Assembly: GCA_017347485.1 (NCBI GenBank) | Contig: AP021857.1 | Coordinates: 186,001 to 250,000 of the forward strand | Origin: Candidatus Desulfobacillus denitrificans | GTDB taxonomy: Bacteria > Pseudomonadota > Gammaproteobacteria > Burkholderiales > Rhodocyclaceae | Length of the DNA: 64,000 nt | Reading direction: 5' to 3' | Shown here: positions 36,654-45,663 of the stretch, piece by piece | Layout: the number at the start of each line of letters is the position of its first letter | How positions within the stretch are numbered: position 1 is the first letter of the stretch | Translations under genes and position numbers: made by a program | Notes under the pieces: model-generated | Database searches by the model: none | What the model was told of the DNA's origin: nothing | Seen by the model: only the letters and a program-made list of their open reading frames with translations

Positions 36654-39600
36654 AAGTCGACGAGGGCCGCTTCAACCTCACCGCGGCGGCGCTGCGCCAC
36701 CGCGAACTGACGTTGTTCTTCATCCTCGTCATCGCCATCTCCGGCTTCGCCTCGTACTTCAAGCTCGGCCAGCGCGAGGACCCGGACTTCACCTTCCGCG
36801 CCATGGTCGTGCGCACGATGTGGCCGGGCGCCACGGCGGAGCAGGTGGACCGGCAGGTCACCGACCGCATCGAGAAGAAGCTGCAGGAAATCCCCTTCTT
36901 CCGCCACACGCGCAGCTATTCCAAGCCGGGCGAGTCGCTCATCATCCTCGAGCTGCACGACACGGCGCGCGGGCCGGCGGTGGACGACGCCTGGTACCAG
37001 GTGCGCAAGAAGATCGGCGACATCCGCGGCACCCTGCCGGAGGGCGTCGTCGGGCCGTTCTACAACGACGAGTTCGGCGACGTCTTCGGCTCGATCTACG
37101 CCTTCACCGCCGACGGCTTCACGCACTCCGAGCTGCGCGACCACGTCGAGGCGGCGCGCCAGCGCCTGCTGAAACTGAAGAACGTCGCCAAGATCGACCT
37201 CGTCGGCATCCAGGACGACCGCATCTTCATCGAGCTGTCGCAGCAGAAGCTGGCGACGATGGGCCTCGATGCGCAGCAGATCGGCCAGGCCCTGGCGACG
37301 CAGAACGCCGTGGTGCCGTCCGGCGCGGTGAATTCGGCGACGCACACGATTCCCCTGCGCGTCAGCGGCGAGCTGAACTCGGTGGCCGCCGTCGCCGACA
37401 CGCGCGTGGCGGTGGCCGGACGCAGCATCCGCATCGGCGACATCGCGCGGGTCTGGCGCGGCTACGTCGATCCGCCGATCTCGAAGATGTACTACCGCGG
37501 CCAGCAGGCCATCGGCCTGGCCGTGTCCATGGTGAAGGACGGCGACGTGCTCAGGCTGGGCGAGGACCTCGATCGGGAGATGGCGGCGATCCACGCCGAC
37601 CTGCCGGTCGGCGTCGAGTTCGCCCAGGTTTCCAACCAGCCGCGCATCGTCAAGCAGGCGGTGGGCGACTTCATGCGCGTCTTCCTCGAGGCGCTCGGCA
37701 TCGTGCTGGTGGTGAGCTTCCTCAGCCTCGGCCTGCGCACCGGCCTGGTGGTGGCGATCACCATCCCCTGGGTGGTGGCGGCGACCTTCCTCGGCATGCG
37801 CTACTTCGGCATCGACCTGCACCGCATCTCCACCGGCGCGCTGATCATCGCGCTGGGCCTGCTGGTCGACGACGCCATGATCGCGGTCGAGATGATGTCG
37901 CGCAAGATCGAGCAGGGCCTCGGCAAGCTCGCCGCCGCCGCCTTCGCCTGGCGCAGCACGGCCTTCCCCATGCTCACCGGTACGCTGATCACCGCGGCCG
38001 GCTTCCTGCCGATCGGCACGGCGAAGTCGGCCACCGGCGAGTACACCTTCGCCATCTTCGCCGTCGTCACGCTGGCCCTGCTCATCTCCTGGGTTGCCGC
38101 CGTCACCGTGACCCCCTTCGTTGGCAACTGGATCCTCAAGGGCCCGCAGCACGAGCACGCCATCGCCGGCCACGACGTCTTCAATACCCCTTTCTATGCA
38201 AAGCTGCGCAAGGTGCTCGAGTGGTGCCTGATGCACCGCAAGCTGACCATGCTCGCCACGCTCGGCCTGTTCGTGCTCGGCGTGGCCGGCATGGGCTTCA
38301 CCGAAAAGCAGTTCTTCCCCAACTCGAACCGCCCCGAGGTGCTGGTCGAACTCTGGCTTCCGGAAGGGTCGAGTTTCGCCGCGACGGAGAAGGAGGCCAA
38401 GCGGCTGGAGGCGATCATCGCCGAGGACCAGGACGTCGCCTCCTGGGTGACCTATGTCGGCAACGGCTCGCCGCGCTACTTCCTCTCGCTCGACCAGCAG
38501 CTGTTCCGCAGCAACTTCGCCCAGACGGTGATCCTGAGCAAGGACCTGGAGGGGCGGGAACGCATCGTCGAGCGCCTGCGCAAGATCCTCGCCGAGGATT
38601 TTCCCGGCATCCGCGCCCGCGCCAACCGCGTCGCACTGGGCCCGCCGGTGTCCTACCCGGTGCAATTCCGCGTCAGCGGCACCGACATCCCGAAGGTCAA
38701 GGAGATCGCCGACCAGGTGGCCGAGGCGATGCGCGCATCGCCGCATACCCTGGACGTCAACCACGAATGGGGCGTGCGCGCGCCGATGCTGCGCGTCGAC
38801 GTCGATCAGGACAAGGCGCGCGCGCTGGGCGTGTCCACGGCCAGCGTCTCGCGCGCCCTGCAGGGCGCCATCAGCGGCGCCACGGTGGCGCAGTTCCGCG
38901 AGAACGACCGCCTCATCGACATCGTGCTGCGCGCGCCGGAGGCCGAGCGCGACGCCATGGAGCGGGTGCTGGCGGTGCAGGTGCCGACCGCCTCGGGCCG
39001 CAGCGTGCCGGTGACCCAGGTGGCGACGGTGCGCGAGGCCTTCGAGGAGCCGATCCTCTGGCGCCGCAGCCGCGAGCTGACCCTGACGGTGCGCGCCGAC
39101 ATCGTCGACGGCGTGCAGGCACCCGACGTGGCGATGGCCATCGACCGGCAGCTGGCCGAGCTGCGGGCGCAGCTGCCGGTCGGCTACCGCATCGAGATCG
39201 GTGGCTCGCTGGAGGAGTCCGGCCGCGCGCAGGAATCCATCAATGCCGGCATGCCGATGATGCTGGCGGTGGTGCTGGCCATCCTGATGATCCAGCTGCA
39301 GAGCTTCGCCCGCACCTTCATGGTGCTGCTGACGGCGCCGCTCGGCCTCATCGGCGTGGCGCTGGCCCTGTTGCTGTTCCGCCAGCCCTTCGGCTTCGTC
39401 GCCATGCTCGGCACCATCGCCCTGGGCGGCATGATCATGCGCAACACGGTGATCCTGGTCGACCAGATCGAGCAGGACATCAAGGCCGGCGAGCCGCCCT
39501 GGGTAGCGATCCGCGAGGCGACCGTGCGCCGCTTCCGGCCGATCATGCTGACGGCGGCGGCGGCGATGCTGGCGATGATCCCGCTCACGCGCAACGTGCT

Positions 39601-39724
39601 GTGGGGGCCGATGGCCTTCGCCATCATGGGCGGACTGCTGGTGGCCACCGTGCTGACCGTCCTGTTCGTGCCGGCGCTGTATGCGGCGTGGTTCCGCGTG
39701 AAGCCGGCGCAGGAGGCGAACTAG
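36650..39724 (+). CDS. RND efflux pump permease 2 (TriC/VexF-like)
   Basis: 1024 residues with the RND architecture. GALIIALGLLVDDAMIAVEMM is split here as GALIIALGLLVDDAM plus IAVEMM and holds the TM4 Asp pair; GTIALGGMIMRNTVILVDQI is the C-terminal counterpart, where Arg-Asn replaces the usual Lys-Asn. The N-terminal FNLTAAALRHRELTLFFILV differs from the AcrB-like start of pump 1, so this is a distinct subfamily and not a recent duplicate. It is the last efflux gene before the pcm-rhodanese-tolC genes. Confidence 0.93.
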   Translation: MKVDEGRFNLTAAALRHRELTLFFILVIAISGFASYFKLGQREDPDFTFRAMVVRTMWPGATAEQVDRQVTDRIEKKLQEIPFFRHTRSYSKPGESLIILELHDTARGPAVDDAWYQVRKKIGDIRGTLPEGVVGPFYNDEFGDVFGSIYAFTADGFTHSELRDHVEAARQRLLKLKNVAKIDLVGIQDDRIFIELSQQKLATMGLDAQQIGQALATQNAVVPSGAVNSATHTIPLRVSGELNSVAAVADTRVAVAGRSIRIGDIARVWRGYVDPPISKMYYRGQQAIGLAVSMVKDGDVLRLGEDLDREMAAIHADLPVGVEFAQVSNQPRIVKQAVGDFMRVFLEALGIVLVVSFLSLGLRTGLVVAITIPWVVAATFLGMRYFGIDLHRISTGALIIALGLLVDDAMIAVEMMSRKIEQGLGKLAAAAFAWRSTAFPMLTGTLITAAGFLPIGTAKSATGEYTFAIFAVVTLALLISWVAAVTVTPFVGNWILKGPQHEHAIAGHDVFNTPFYAKLRKVLEWCLMHRKLTMLATLGLFVLGVAGMGFTEKQFFPNSNRPEVLVELWLPEGSSFAATEKEAKRLEAIIAEDQDVASWVTYVGNGSPRYFLSLDQQLFRSNFAQTVILSKDLEGRERIVERLRKILAEDFPGIRARANRVALGPPVSYPVQFRVSGTDIPKVKEIADQVAEAMRASPHTLDVNHEWGVRAPMLRVDVDQDKARALGVSTASVSRALQGAISGATVAQFRENDRLIDIVLRAPEAERDAMERVLAVQVPTASGRSVPVTQVATVREAFEEPILWRRSRELTLTVRADIVDGVQAPDVAMAIDRQLAELRAQLPVGYRIEIGGSLEESGRAQESINAGMPMMLAVVLAILMIQLQSFARTFMVLLTAPLGLIGVALALLLFRQPFGFVAMLGTIALGGMIMRNTVILVDQIEQDIKAGEPPWVAIREATVRRFRPIMLTAAAAMLAMIPLTRNVLWGPMAFAIMGGLLVATVLTVLFVPALYAAWFRVKPAQEAN

Positions 39725-39752
39725 GTTAAAATACAAGCCGTTATTGCCGCGC

Positions 39753-39781
39753 TGGCCATATTTATTAGAATTTGCTAATAT
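39753..39781 (+). promoter_or_regulatory. Weak candidate promoter before the pcm-like gene
   Basis: TGGCCA (39753-39758) and TAATAT (39776-39781) are separated by 17 nt in an AT-rich 75-bp gap. The predicted start is very close to the GGAG ribosome site, so the assignment is uncertain. Confidence 0.3.
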
Positions 39782-39798
39782 ACATCCGGAGCAAGGTC

Positions 39799-40452
39799 AT
39801 GAACCTGGAACAAGCCCGCTACAACATGGTCGAGCAGCAGATCCGCACCTGGGAGGTGCTGGACCAGGAAGTGCTCGACCTGCTGTTGACCATCAAGCGC
39901 GAAGACTTCGTGCCGCCGGCCTGCCTCAAGCTGGCCTACGCGGAAACGGCGATTCCGCTGGGCCACGGCGCGGCCATGCTGCCGCCCGCCCTCGAGGCGA
40001 AGCTGCTGCAGGCGCTGCAGTTGCGCAAGTCGGACAAGGTGCTGGAGATCGGCACCGGCTCCGGCTACATGGCGGCCCTGCTGGGCGCGCGCAGCGACCA
40101 CGTCTACACCGTCGAGATCGAACCGGCGCTGGCGGCGAAGGCGCGCGAGAACCTGGAGCGTCATTGCGCCGACAACGTCACGGTGATCGACGGCGACGGT
40201 GCGCAGGGCTGGCCGGCGCAGGCGCCGTACGACGCCATCGTCCTGTCCGGTTCGGTGGCGGAGATTTCGGATGCGCTGCTGGCGCAGCTCAAGGTCGGCG
40301 GCCGCCTGCTGGCCGTGGTGGGCCAGGCCCCGCTGATGCAGGCGCGGCTCGTCACCTGCGTGGCCGAGGGCCGCTTTCAGAGCGTGAACCTGTTTGAGAC
40401 CAGCATCCCGCGCCTGCGCAACGTGCCGGAGCGGGGCAATTTCGTTTTCTGA
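39799..40452 (+). CDS. Protein-L-isoaspartate O-methyltransferase family protein
   Basis: 217 residues. The SAM-binding motif VLEIGTGSGYMAALLG lies near residues 84-99, and IPLGHGAAMLPPALEAKLLQ is the region where PCMT enzymes have the conserved Ser/Asp-rich start of the catalytic fold. It should methylate isoaspartyl residues for repair, but this short betaproteobacterial subgroup next to rhodanese and tolC may have another substrate. GGAG precedes ATG 39799; the longer frame lacks such a site. It lies 9 nt before the rhodanese gene. Confidence 0.85.
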   Translation: MNLEQARYNMVEQQIRTWEVLDQEVLDLLLTIKREDFVPPACLKLAYAETAIPLGHGAAMLPPALEAKLLQALQLRKSDKVLEIGTGSGYMAALLGARSDHVYTVEIEPALAAKARENLERHCADNVTVIDGDGAQGWPAQAPYDAIVLSGSVAEISDALLAQLKVGGRLLAVVGQAPLMQARLVTCVAEGRFQSVNLFETSIPRLRNVPERGNFVF

Positions 40453-40461
40453 GGAACTGGA

Positions 40462-40779
40462 ATGGACCAAATCACCGCTGTCGAACTGAGCGAGTGGCTG
40501 AAGGACGCGGGACGCCCCGATCCGCTGCTGCTCGACGTGCGCGAGCCCGACGAATTCGCCGCCTACCGCATCGAGGGCTCGACCCTGATGCCGATGCGCA
40601 CCATACCGGCGCGCCTGCACGAACTCGACCGCCGCGCCGACGTGGTGATGGTCTGCCGTTCCGGCGCGCGCAGCTACCATGCCGGGATGTTCCTCAAGCA
40701 GAACGGCTTCGAACGCGTCTACAACCTGGCCGGCGGCGTGATCGCCTGGTCGCGCGACGTCGAACCCGCCGCCGCCTGA
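40462..40779 (+). CDS. Single-domain rhodanese-like sulfurtransferase
   Basis: 105 residues. LLDVREPDEFAAYRIEGS is the entry motif, and VMVCRSGARSYHAG carries the active-site Cys in the six-residue loop CRSGAR typical of persulfide-forming single-domain rhodaneses. It is a cytoplasmic protein. GAGGAACTGGA precedes the ATG. The order pcm-rhodanese-tolC is a recurring betaproteobacterial arrangement. Confidence 0.9.
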   Translation: MDQITAVELSEWLKDAGRPDPLLLDVREPDEFAAYRIEGSTLMPMRTIPARLHELDRRADVVMVCRSGARSYHAGMFLKQNGFERVYNLAGGVIAWSRDVEPAAA

Positions 40780-40798
40780 TAGCCGAGGAGGCCCGCCC

Positions 40799-42130
40799 AT
40801 GAAAAAGACACTTTTCCTGTTCTCCCTGGCGCTGGCCGGCGCGCCGGCCTTCGGCGCCGACCTCCTGCAGGTTTATCGCGACGCCATCGAATACGACGCC
40901 CAGTTTGCCTCGGCGCGCGCCGCACACGACGCCGGCCAGGAGAAGCTGCCGCAGGGCCGCGCCGGCCTGCTGCCGGTGATCTCGGCCTCGGCCAGCACGG
41001 TCTGGAACGATGCCGACTTCCAGCGCCGCATGCCCGGCGCCGGCACGGTCGATGCCCAATACAACTCCAACGGCTACCAGATCACCCTGACGCAGCCGAT
41101 CTTCCGCTGGCAGAACATCGAGCAGTACCGCCAGGGCAAGCTGGCCGTGGCGGTGGCCGACGCCCAGTTCTCGCAGGCGAAACAGGATCTCGTCCTGCGT
41201 GTTTCCCAGGCCTACTTCGACGTCCTGCTGGCGCAGGACAGCCTGGAATTGGCGCAGGCGCAGAAGAAGGCCATCTCCGAACAGCTCGAAGCGGCCAAGC
41301 GCAACTTCGAGGTCGGCACCGCCACCATCACCGACACCCACGAAGCGCAGGCGCGCCACGACCTCGCCACCGCGCAGGAGCTGGCCGCCCAGAACGATCT
41401 CGAGATCAAGCGCCATGCCCTGCGCCAGGTGATCGGCAAGGTGCCCGATGCGCTCGCCCGTCTGCGCCCGCAGGTGCAGTTGCAGCGCCCGCAGCCCGAC
41501 GACATGGCGAAGTGGGCGGAAGCCGCCGAGGCCGGCAGTCCGCTGGTGCAGGCGCAGGAGGCGGCGCTGGAAATCGCCGAGCGGGAAATCGGCAAGCAGC
41601 GCGCCGGCCACCTGCCGACCCTCGATCTGGTCGCCACACGCGGCCGCAGCTCGGCCACCGGCTCGCTCACCGCCGGCATCGCGGGGCCCGGCTACGACTC
41701 GCATGCCGCCACCGTCGGCGTGCAGCTCACCCTGCCGATCTTCGCCGGCGGCGCCGTGATGTCGCGCGACCGCGAGGCGGTCGCCCTGCGCGAGAAGGCG
41801 CGGGCCGATCTCGACAACACCCGGCGCGGTGCCGCGCTCGGCGCGCGCCAGGCCTACCTCGGCGTCACCAACGGCATGGCCCAGGTGAGGGCCTTCGAGC
41901 AGGCGCTGGTGTCCAGCCAGTCCGCGCTCGAATCGAACAAGCTGGGCTACGAAGTCGGCGTGCGCATCAACATCGACGTGCTCAACGCCCAGCAGCAGCT
42001 CTACGCCACCCGCCGCGACCTCGCCAAGGCGCGCTACGACACGCTGATCGCGCAGCTGCGCCTGAAGTCCGCCGCCGGCAGTTTGGGCGAGGACGACGTC
42101 CAGGCGATCAACGCATTGCTCGAGAAATAA
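40799..42130 (+). CDS. tolC: TolC family outer-membrane efflux channel
   Basis: 443 residues with a signal peptide (KKTLFLFSLALAGAPAFGA). Two repeated OEP domains with long helices are visible; DLLQVYRDAIEYDAQFASAR opens the first and LVQAQEAALEIAEREIGKQR the second. ITLTQPIFRW and LTLPIFAGGAVMSR are the beta-strand/turn signatures of the family. It forms the trimeric channel for type I secretion or the RND pumps encoded just upstream. GAGGAGG precedes the ATG. Family membership is certain; orthology with E. coli TolC is likely. Confidence 0.9.
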   Translation: MKKTLFLFSLALAGAPAFGADLLQVYRDAIEYDAQFASARAAHDAGQEKLPQGRAGLLPVISASASTVWNDADFQRRMPGAGTVDAQYNSNGYQITLTQPIFRWQNIEQYRQGKLAVAVADAQFSQAKQDLVLRVSQAYFDVLLAQDSLELAQAQKKAISEQLEAAKRNFEVGTATITDTHEAQARHDLATAQELAAQNDLEIKRHALRQVIGKVPDALARLRPQVQLQRPQPDDMAKWAEAAEAGSPLVQAQEAALEIAEREIGKQRAGHLPTLDLVATRGRSSATGSLTAGIAGPGYDSHAATVGVQLTLPIFAGGAVMSRDREAVALREKARADLDNTRRGAALGARQAYLGVTNGMAQVRAFEQALVSSQSALESNKLGYEVGVRINIDVLNAQQQLYATRRDLAKARYDTLIAQLRLKSAAGSLGEDDVQAINALLEK

Positions 42131-42155
42131 GCGCCCGCACTAAACGCCAGCAGAA

Positions 42156-42180
42156 TTGCATTTGGTAGCACTATATGCAA
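42156..42180. promoter_or_regulatory. Inverted repeat TTGCAT...ATGCAA upstream of the ATPase gene
   Basis: TTGCAT (42156-42161) and ATGCAA (42175-42180) lie 10 bp before the DUF4143 gene start. The half-sites are spaced 13 bp apart and may act as an operator or as part of the promoter region. Confidence 0.35.
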
Positions 42181-42190
42181 CACTACTGGC

Positions 42191-43348
42191 ATGTTCACTC
42201 GAGCATTCTGGATTGACCTTCTCGAATCCGCCTGGACGGAGAGACCGATCATATGGCTGTCCGGCGTGAGGCGGGTTGGCAAGACCAGCCTTTGCCAAAG
42301 CCTTGAGAATGTCGAGTACTTCGACTGCGAGTTGCCGAGCGTACGTCGTGCATTGGAGGATCCCGAGGCTTTCCTGAAAGCCGTGTCCGGACAGAGGGTC
42401 GTCCTGGACGAAGTGCATCGGCTGGGCAATCCTTCCGAGCTGTTGAAAATCGCGGCGGATCATTATCGCGACACGCGCATCGTGGCGACCGGCTCCTCGA
42501 CGCTGGGCGCTTCGGCGAAATTCAAGGACACGCTGACCGGCCGCAAGCGCGATATCTGGCTGACACCGCTGACGGCCGCGGATCAGGCGGCATTCGGCAA
42601 GCCCGGACTGGATCGCCGCTTTCTAAATGGCGGTCTCCCGGGCTTTTTCCTCGCCGAGCAGGTTCCGGAGCGGGATTTCCAGGAATGGGCGGATGCCTAC
42701 TGGGCAAAGGACATCCAGGAATTGTTTCGTCTGGAGAAGCGGCAGTCCTTCCAGCGCTTTCTGGAACTGCTCATGTCACAGAGCGGTGGAATCTTCGAGG
42801 CCACCCGCTTTGCGCGTCCTTGCGAGGCCAGCCGCACGACGATAGCGAACTATCTGGCCGTGCTGGAGGCAACCCACGTCGCACATGTCATTCGCCCGTA
42901 CAGCAGCCACCGGCCGACGGAAATCGTGTCGGCGCCGAAGGTGTATGGATTCGACACGGGTTTCGTCTGCCACCACAAAGGCTGGCACCCGCTGCGCCCC
43001 GAGGATCGTGGCGCGCTGTGGGAGCATTACGTGCTGAATGAGCTCCAGGCCCGCCTGCAGACGCGGGAGATACGCTACTGGCGGGACAAGCGGGGACACG
43101 AGGTCGATTTCGTTCTCCAGCAGCGGGGAAAGCCCCCGATGGCGATCGAGTGCAAGTGGCAGGCCGACGACGTCGATATTTCCGGCATGGCGGCATTCGT
43201 GCGGCAGTATCCGCAAGCCGAGCTATGCGTGGTTGCACCGAATCTCGCGCTATCCCTCACCCGGCGTCATGGCGATCTTCAGATCGCCTATCGAACCCTC
43301 GACGATCTGGTCAGGCGGTTGGGCGGCCGGCCAGCCGAGATTCGATAA
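42191..43348 (+). CDS. AAA-type ATPase with C-terminal DUF4143 domain (1)
   Basis: 385 residues. Walker A GVRRVGKTSL (residues 25-34), Walker B RVVLDEVHRL and sensor-like ATGSSTLG define the ATPase. The C-terminal domain has RGHEVDFVLQQRGKPPMAIECKW, a PD-(D/E)xK-like nuclease signature. Such genes are common, patchily distributed and often linked to toxin-antitoxin or defence islands; function is unknown. It sits between tolC and waaA and its last 38 nt overlap the convergent waaA gene, consistent with late insertion. Confidence 0.85.
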   Translation: MFTRAFWIDLLESAWTERPIIWLSGVRRVGKTSLCQSLENVEYFDCELPSVRRALEDPEAFLKAVSGQRVVLDEVHRLGNPSELLKIAADHYRDTRIVATGSSTLGASAKFKDTLTGRKRDIWLTPLTAADQAAFGKPGLDRRFLNGGLPGFFLAEQVPERDFQEWADAYWAKDIQELFRLEKRQSFQRFLELLMSQSGGIFEATRFARPCEASRTTIANYLAVLEATHVAHVIRPYSSHRPTEIVSAPKVYGFDTGFVCHHKGWHPLRPEDRGALWEHYVLNELQARLQTREIRYWRDKRGHEVDFVLQQRGKPPMAIECKWQADDVDISGMAAFVRQYPQAELCVVAPNLALSLTRRHGDLQIAYRTLDDLVRRLGGRPAEIR

Positions 43349-44642
43349 GCTCGACGGTTTGAGCCGTCGCCCCCCGGTGGCGCGCGGCGAATGCCTTGCC
43401 TGCCTCGCCCATGCGCTGGCGTGCGGCCTCGTCGGCGAGCAGTTCTCCCGCCGCTTCCAGCAGTTCCTCCGCCGAGCCGATCTGCCGCGCCGCGCCGCAT
43501 TCCAGCGCCTGCTCGGCCGCGTGCGTGAAGTTGTAGATCGAACGTCCGATCAGCACGGGCCGGCCGACGGCGCAGGCCTCGATCAGGTTCTGGCTGCCGT
43601 AGTCGAGCAGGCTGCCGCCGACAAAGGCGACGTCGCAGGCGGCGTAGTAGGCGAACAGCTCGCCCATGCTGTCGCCGAGCAGCACCTGGGTCTGCGCCGC
43701 TACCGGTGCATTCTCGCTGCGTCGCTGCACGGCAAAGCCGGCCTTCGCCGCCAGCGCGGCGACCTCCTCGAAGCGCTGCGGATGGCGCGGCACGACGACG
43801 AGCAGCGCCTCGCCCAGCGGATGCTGCGCCAGCGCCTCGAACAACAGCGCCTCTTCGCCCTCGCGCGTGCTGGCGGCGAGCAGCACCGGGCGCGACCCGA
43901 TGCGCTCACGCAGGACCTCGCCGAGCGCTAGTTGATCCTCTGCCGGCAGGCAGTCGAACTTGACGTTGCCCAGCACCTCGACCTGCGGCGCGCCGAGCGC
44001 GCGCAGGCGGGCGGCATCCTGTTCCGTTTGCGCGGCGAGGGCGGCGAGTCCCTGCAGCGCACCACGCGTCAGGTTGGGAAAGCGCGCGTAACGGCGCGCC
44101 GATTTCTCCGACAGGCGGGCATTCGCCAGCAGCAGGGGAAGGCCTTTTTCCTTGCAGATCGCCACCAGGTTCGGCCAGATCTCGGTCTCCATGACGACGC
44201 CGATGGCCGGCCGGAAATGCGCGAGGAAGCGCCGCACGGCGCACGGATAGTCGTAGGGCAGGTAGGCACGCTCGACACCGTCGCCGAACAGATCCTCGGA
44301 AGCGCGGCGGCCGGTCGGCGTCATGTGCGTGAGCAGGATGCGATGGCCGGGATGGCGGGCCTTCAGCGCGGCGACGATCGGCGCCGCGGCGCGTGTCTCG
44401 CCGACCGAGACGGCGTGCAGCCAGATCAATCCCTCTCCCCCGGCCCCTCTCCCGCTCGCGGGAGAGGGGAGGAGATCGGCCCCCTCTCCCCGCCGGGGAG
44501 AGGGTTGGGGAGAGGGGTAACGGCCGAACCGCTCCCCCACATGCCTCAGATATTCCGGCTGGCGCCGGCTGCGCAGGAGCAGATGCAATCCGACGTAGGG
44601 CAGCAAAAACAGCAGCGCCAGGTTGTACAGGAAGCGCGCCAT
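43311..44642 (-). CDS. waaA: 3-deoxy-D-manno-octulosonic acid (Kdo) transferase WaaA
   Basis: 443 residues. WaaA (KdtA) transfers Kdo from CMP-Kdo to lipid IVA at the inner membrane, a required LPS step. The N-terminal anchor FLYNLALLFLLPYVGLHLLL, the catalytic WLHAVSVGET, MTPTGRRASEDLF, VMETEIWPNL, GNVKFD and GGSLLDYGSQNLIEA motifs are all present. Residues about 42-70 (PSPQPSPRRGEGADLLPSPA and following) are encoded by an in-frame REP-like palindrome insertion just before the catalytic HAVSVGE; the protein otherwise aligns with the family. ATG 44642 overlaps the waaC stop by 1 nt. Confidence 0.95.
   Translation of the reverse strand: MARFLYNLALLFLLPYVGLHLLLRSRRQPEYLRHVGERFGRYPSPQPSPRRGEGADLLPSPASGRGAGGEGLIWLHAVSVGETRAAAPIVAALKARHPGHRILLTHMTPTGRRASEDLFGDGVERAYLPYDYPCAVRRFLAHFRPAIGVVMETEIWPNLVAICKEKGLPLLLANARLSEKSARRYARFPNLTRGALQGLAALAAQTEQDAARLRALGAPQVEVLGNVKFDCLPAEDQLALGEVLRERIGSRPVLLAASTREGEEALLFEALAQHPLGEALLVVVPRHPQRFEEVAALAAKAGFAVQRRSENAPVAAQTQVLLGDSMGELFAYYAACDVAFVGGSLLDYGSQNLIEACAVGRPVLIGRSIYNFTHAAEQALECGAARQIGSAEELLEAAGELLADEAARQRMGEAGKAFAARHRGATAQTVELIESRLAGRPTA
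44430..44518. repeat. REP-like palindrome pair inserted in waaA
   Basis: Two hairpins made of CCCTCTCCC/GGGAGAGGG arms: 44444-44469 (12-bp stem) and 44482-44504 (10-bp stem). The 89-bp block keeps the waaA frame open and adds about 29 residues rich in Pro, Ser, Gly and Arg. The same palindrome occurs at 53245-53270. Confidence 0.85.
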
Positions 44643-45592
44643 CACAGCCTGCTCATCGCCGCCTCGATGACCTGCGCAGACGAGGGCGGCGCGCCGGCGC
44701 CGCCGAGATTGATCGCCGTCTCGCCGGCATGGACGCCGGTCAACTCCGGATGCGAGCCGGCGAACAGGCAGAAAGTCAGTCGCCCCAGGGCGGCGGCGAT
44801 GTGGCTGAGGCCGGTGTCCACGCCGACGACGAGGCGCGCGCCGGCCTGCAGCTGCGCCAGTTCGGCGATGCCCATCGGCGGCGCGGCCACCGCCTGCGCC
44901 ATGCCTGCCGCCAAGCGCGCGGCGCGGTCGCGCTCCTCGGCGCTGCCGCCGGGCAGTACGCAGGCCAGCCCGCGCGCATTCAGCGCCGCGGCAAGGGCGA
45001 GCCAGTCGGCCTCCGGCCACAGCTTGTTGGCGCGGCTGCTGGCGGTGAGCAGCACGCAATAGGGCGCGGCCGGCAGCCAGGGCGCGGCCAGCGGCGCGGC
45101 GGCGATGCCGTAGTCGAGCGGCAGGGTCAATTCGTAGCCGAGCGCGGCGGCGGCCAGCCAGCGGTTGCGCTCCACCGCGTGCAGGTTCTTCGGGATGGCG
45201 TAGGCGGCGTCGTAGAAGCGTGCGGCGAGCGGCTCGCGCGCCGCCTCGGCGGCGTAGCCGGCGTGTTTGCCGCGCGCCTGGCGGGCGAGCAGGGCGCTCT
45301 TGATCAGTCCCTGCGTATCCAGCACCAGGTCGTAGTGCTCGGTGCGCACCGCTGCGCGGTAGGCGCGCAGTTCGCCCCAGGTGGCGGCGGACAGCAGGCT
45401 GCGGCGCCAGCGCCGCACCGCCACCGGGATCACCCTGCTCACGGCCGGATGCAGGCGCGGGATGTCGGCGAAGCCTTCCTCCACCACCCAGTCGATGCGC
45501 GCCTGCGGGAAGCGCGCGCGGATGTCGCTCGCCACCGGCAGGTTGTGCACGACGTCGCCGAGGGAGGAGGTTTTGACGAGGAGGATCTTCAT
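44642..45592 (-). CDS. waaC: Lipopolysaccharide heptosyltransferase I WaaC
   Basis: 316 residues of glycosyltransferase family 9. MKILLVKTSSLGDVVHNLP is the typical heptosyltransferase start, and LLTASSRANKLWPEADWLAL and VVGVDTGLSHIAAALG are the ADP-heptose-binding C-terminal motifs. It adds the first L,D-heptose to Kdo2-lipid A. ATG 45592 is preferred over the upstream in-frame start; a TATAAT hexamer (plus-strand 45602-45607) lies only 10 nt before it, so the mRNA may be nearly leaderless. It is coupled to waaA (TGATG). Confidence 0.94.
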   Translation of the reverse strand: MKILLVKTSSLGDVVHNLPVASDIRARFPQARIDWVVEEGFADIPRLHPAVSRVIPVAVRRWRRSLLSAATWGELRAYRAAVRTEHYDLVLDTQGLIKSALLARQARGKHAGYAAEAAREPLAARFYDAAYAIPKNLHAVERNRWLAAAALGYELTLPLDYGIAAAPLAAPWLPAAPYCVLLTASSRANKLWPEADWLALAAALNARGLACVLPGGSAEERDRAARLAAGMAQAVAAPPMGIAELAQLQAGARLVVGVDTGLSHIAAALGRLTFCLFAGSHPELTGVHAGETAINLGGAGAPPSSAQVIEAAMSRL

Positions 45593-45632
45593 GGGCGGAG
45601 AATTATACCCCGTCAATGACTTATGCTAGACT

Positions 45633-45653
45633 TAGTCCGCTAACCTAGTCCGC
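45633..45653. promoter_or_regulatory. Direct repeats TAGTCCGC upstream of the antitoxin gene
   Basis: TAGTCCGC occurs at 45633-45640 and 45646-45653, ending just before the GGAGG of the Phd/YefM-like gene. Repeated half-sites at this position are typical autoregulatory operators of type II antitoxins. Confidence 0.45.
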
Positions 45654-45663
45654 TGGAGGGCTG

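Noticed and set aside
31792..39736. Very long antisense open frames of 1288 and 1222 codons opposite the RND genes
   Set aside because: They are mirror readings of two clear RND operon halves, rich in Arg/His/Gln, with no family motif. High GC makes stop-free shadows common.
45602..45607. TATAAT as a proven leaderless promoter of waaC
   Set aside because: The hexamer is perfect, but no -35 box lies at 16-18 nt, so it is only mentioned in the waaC entry.
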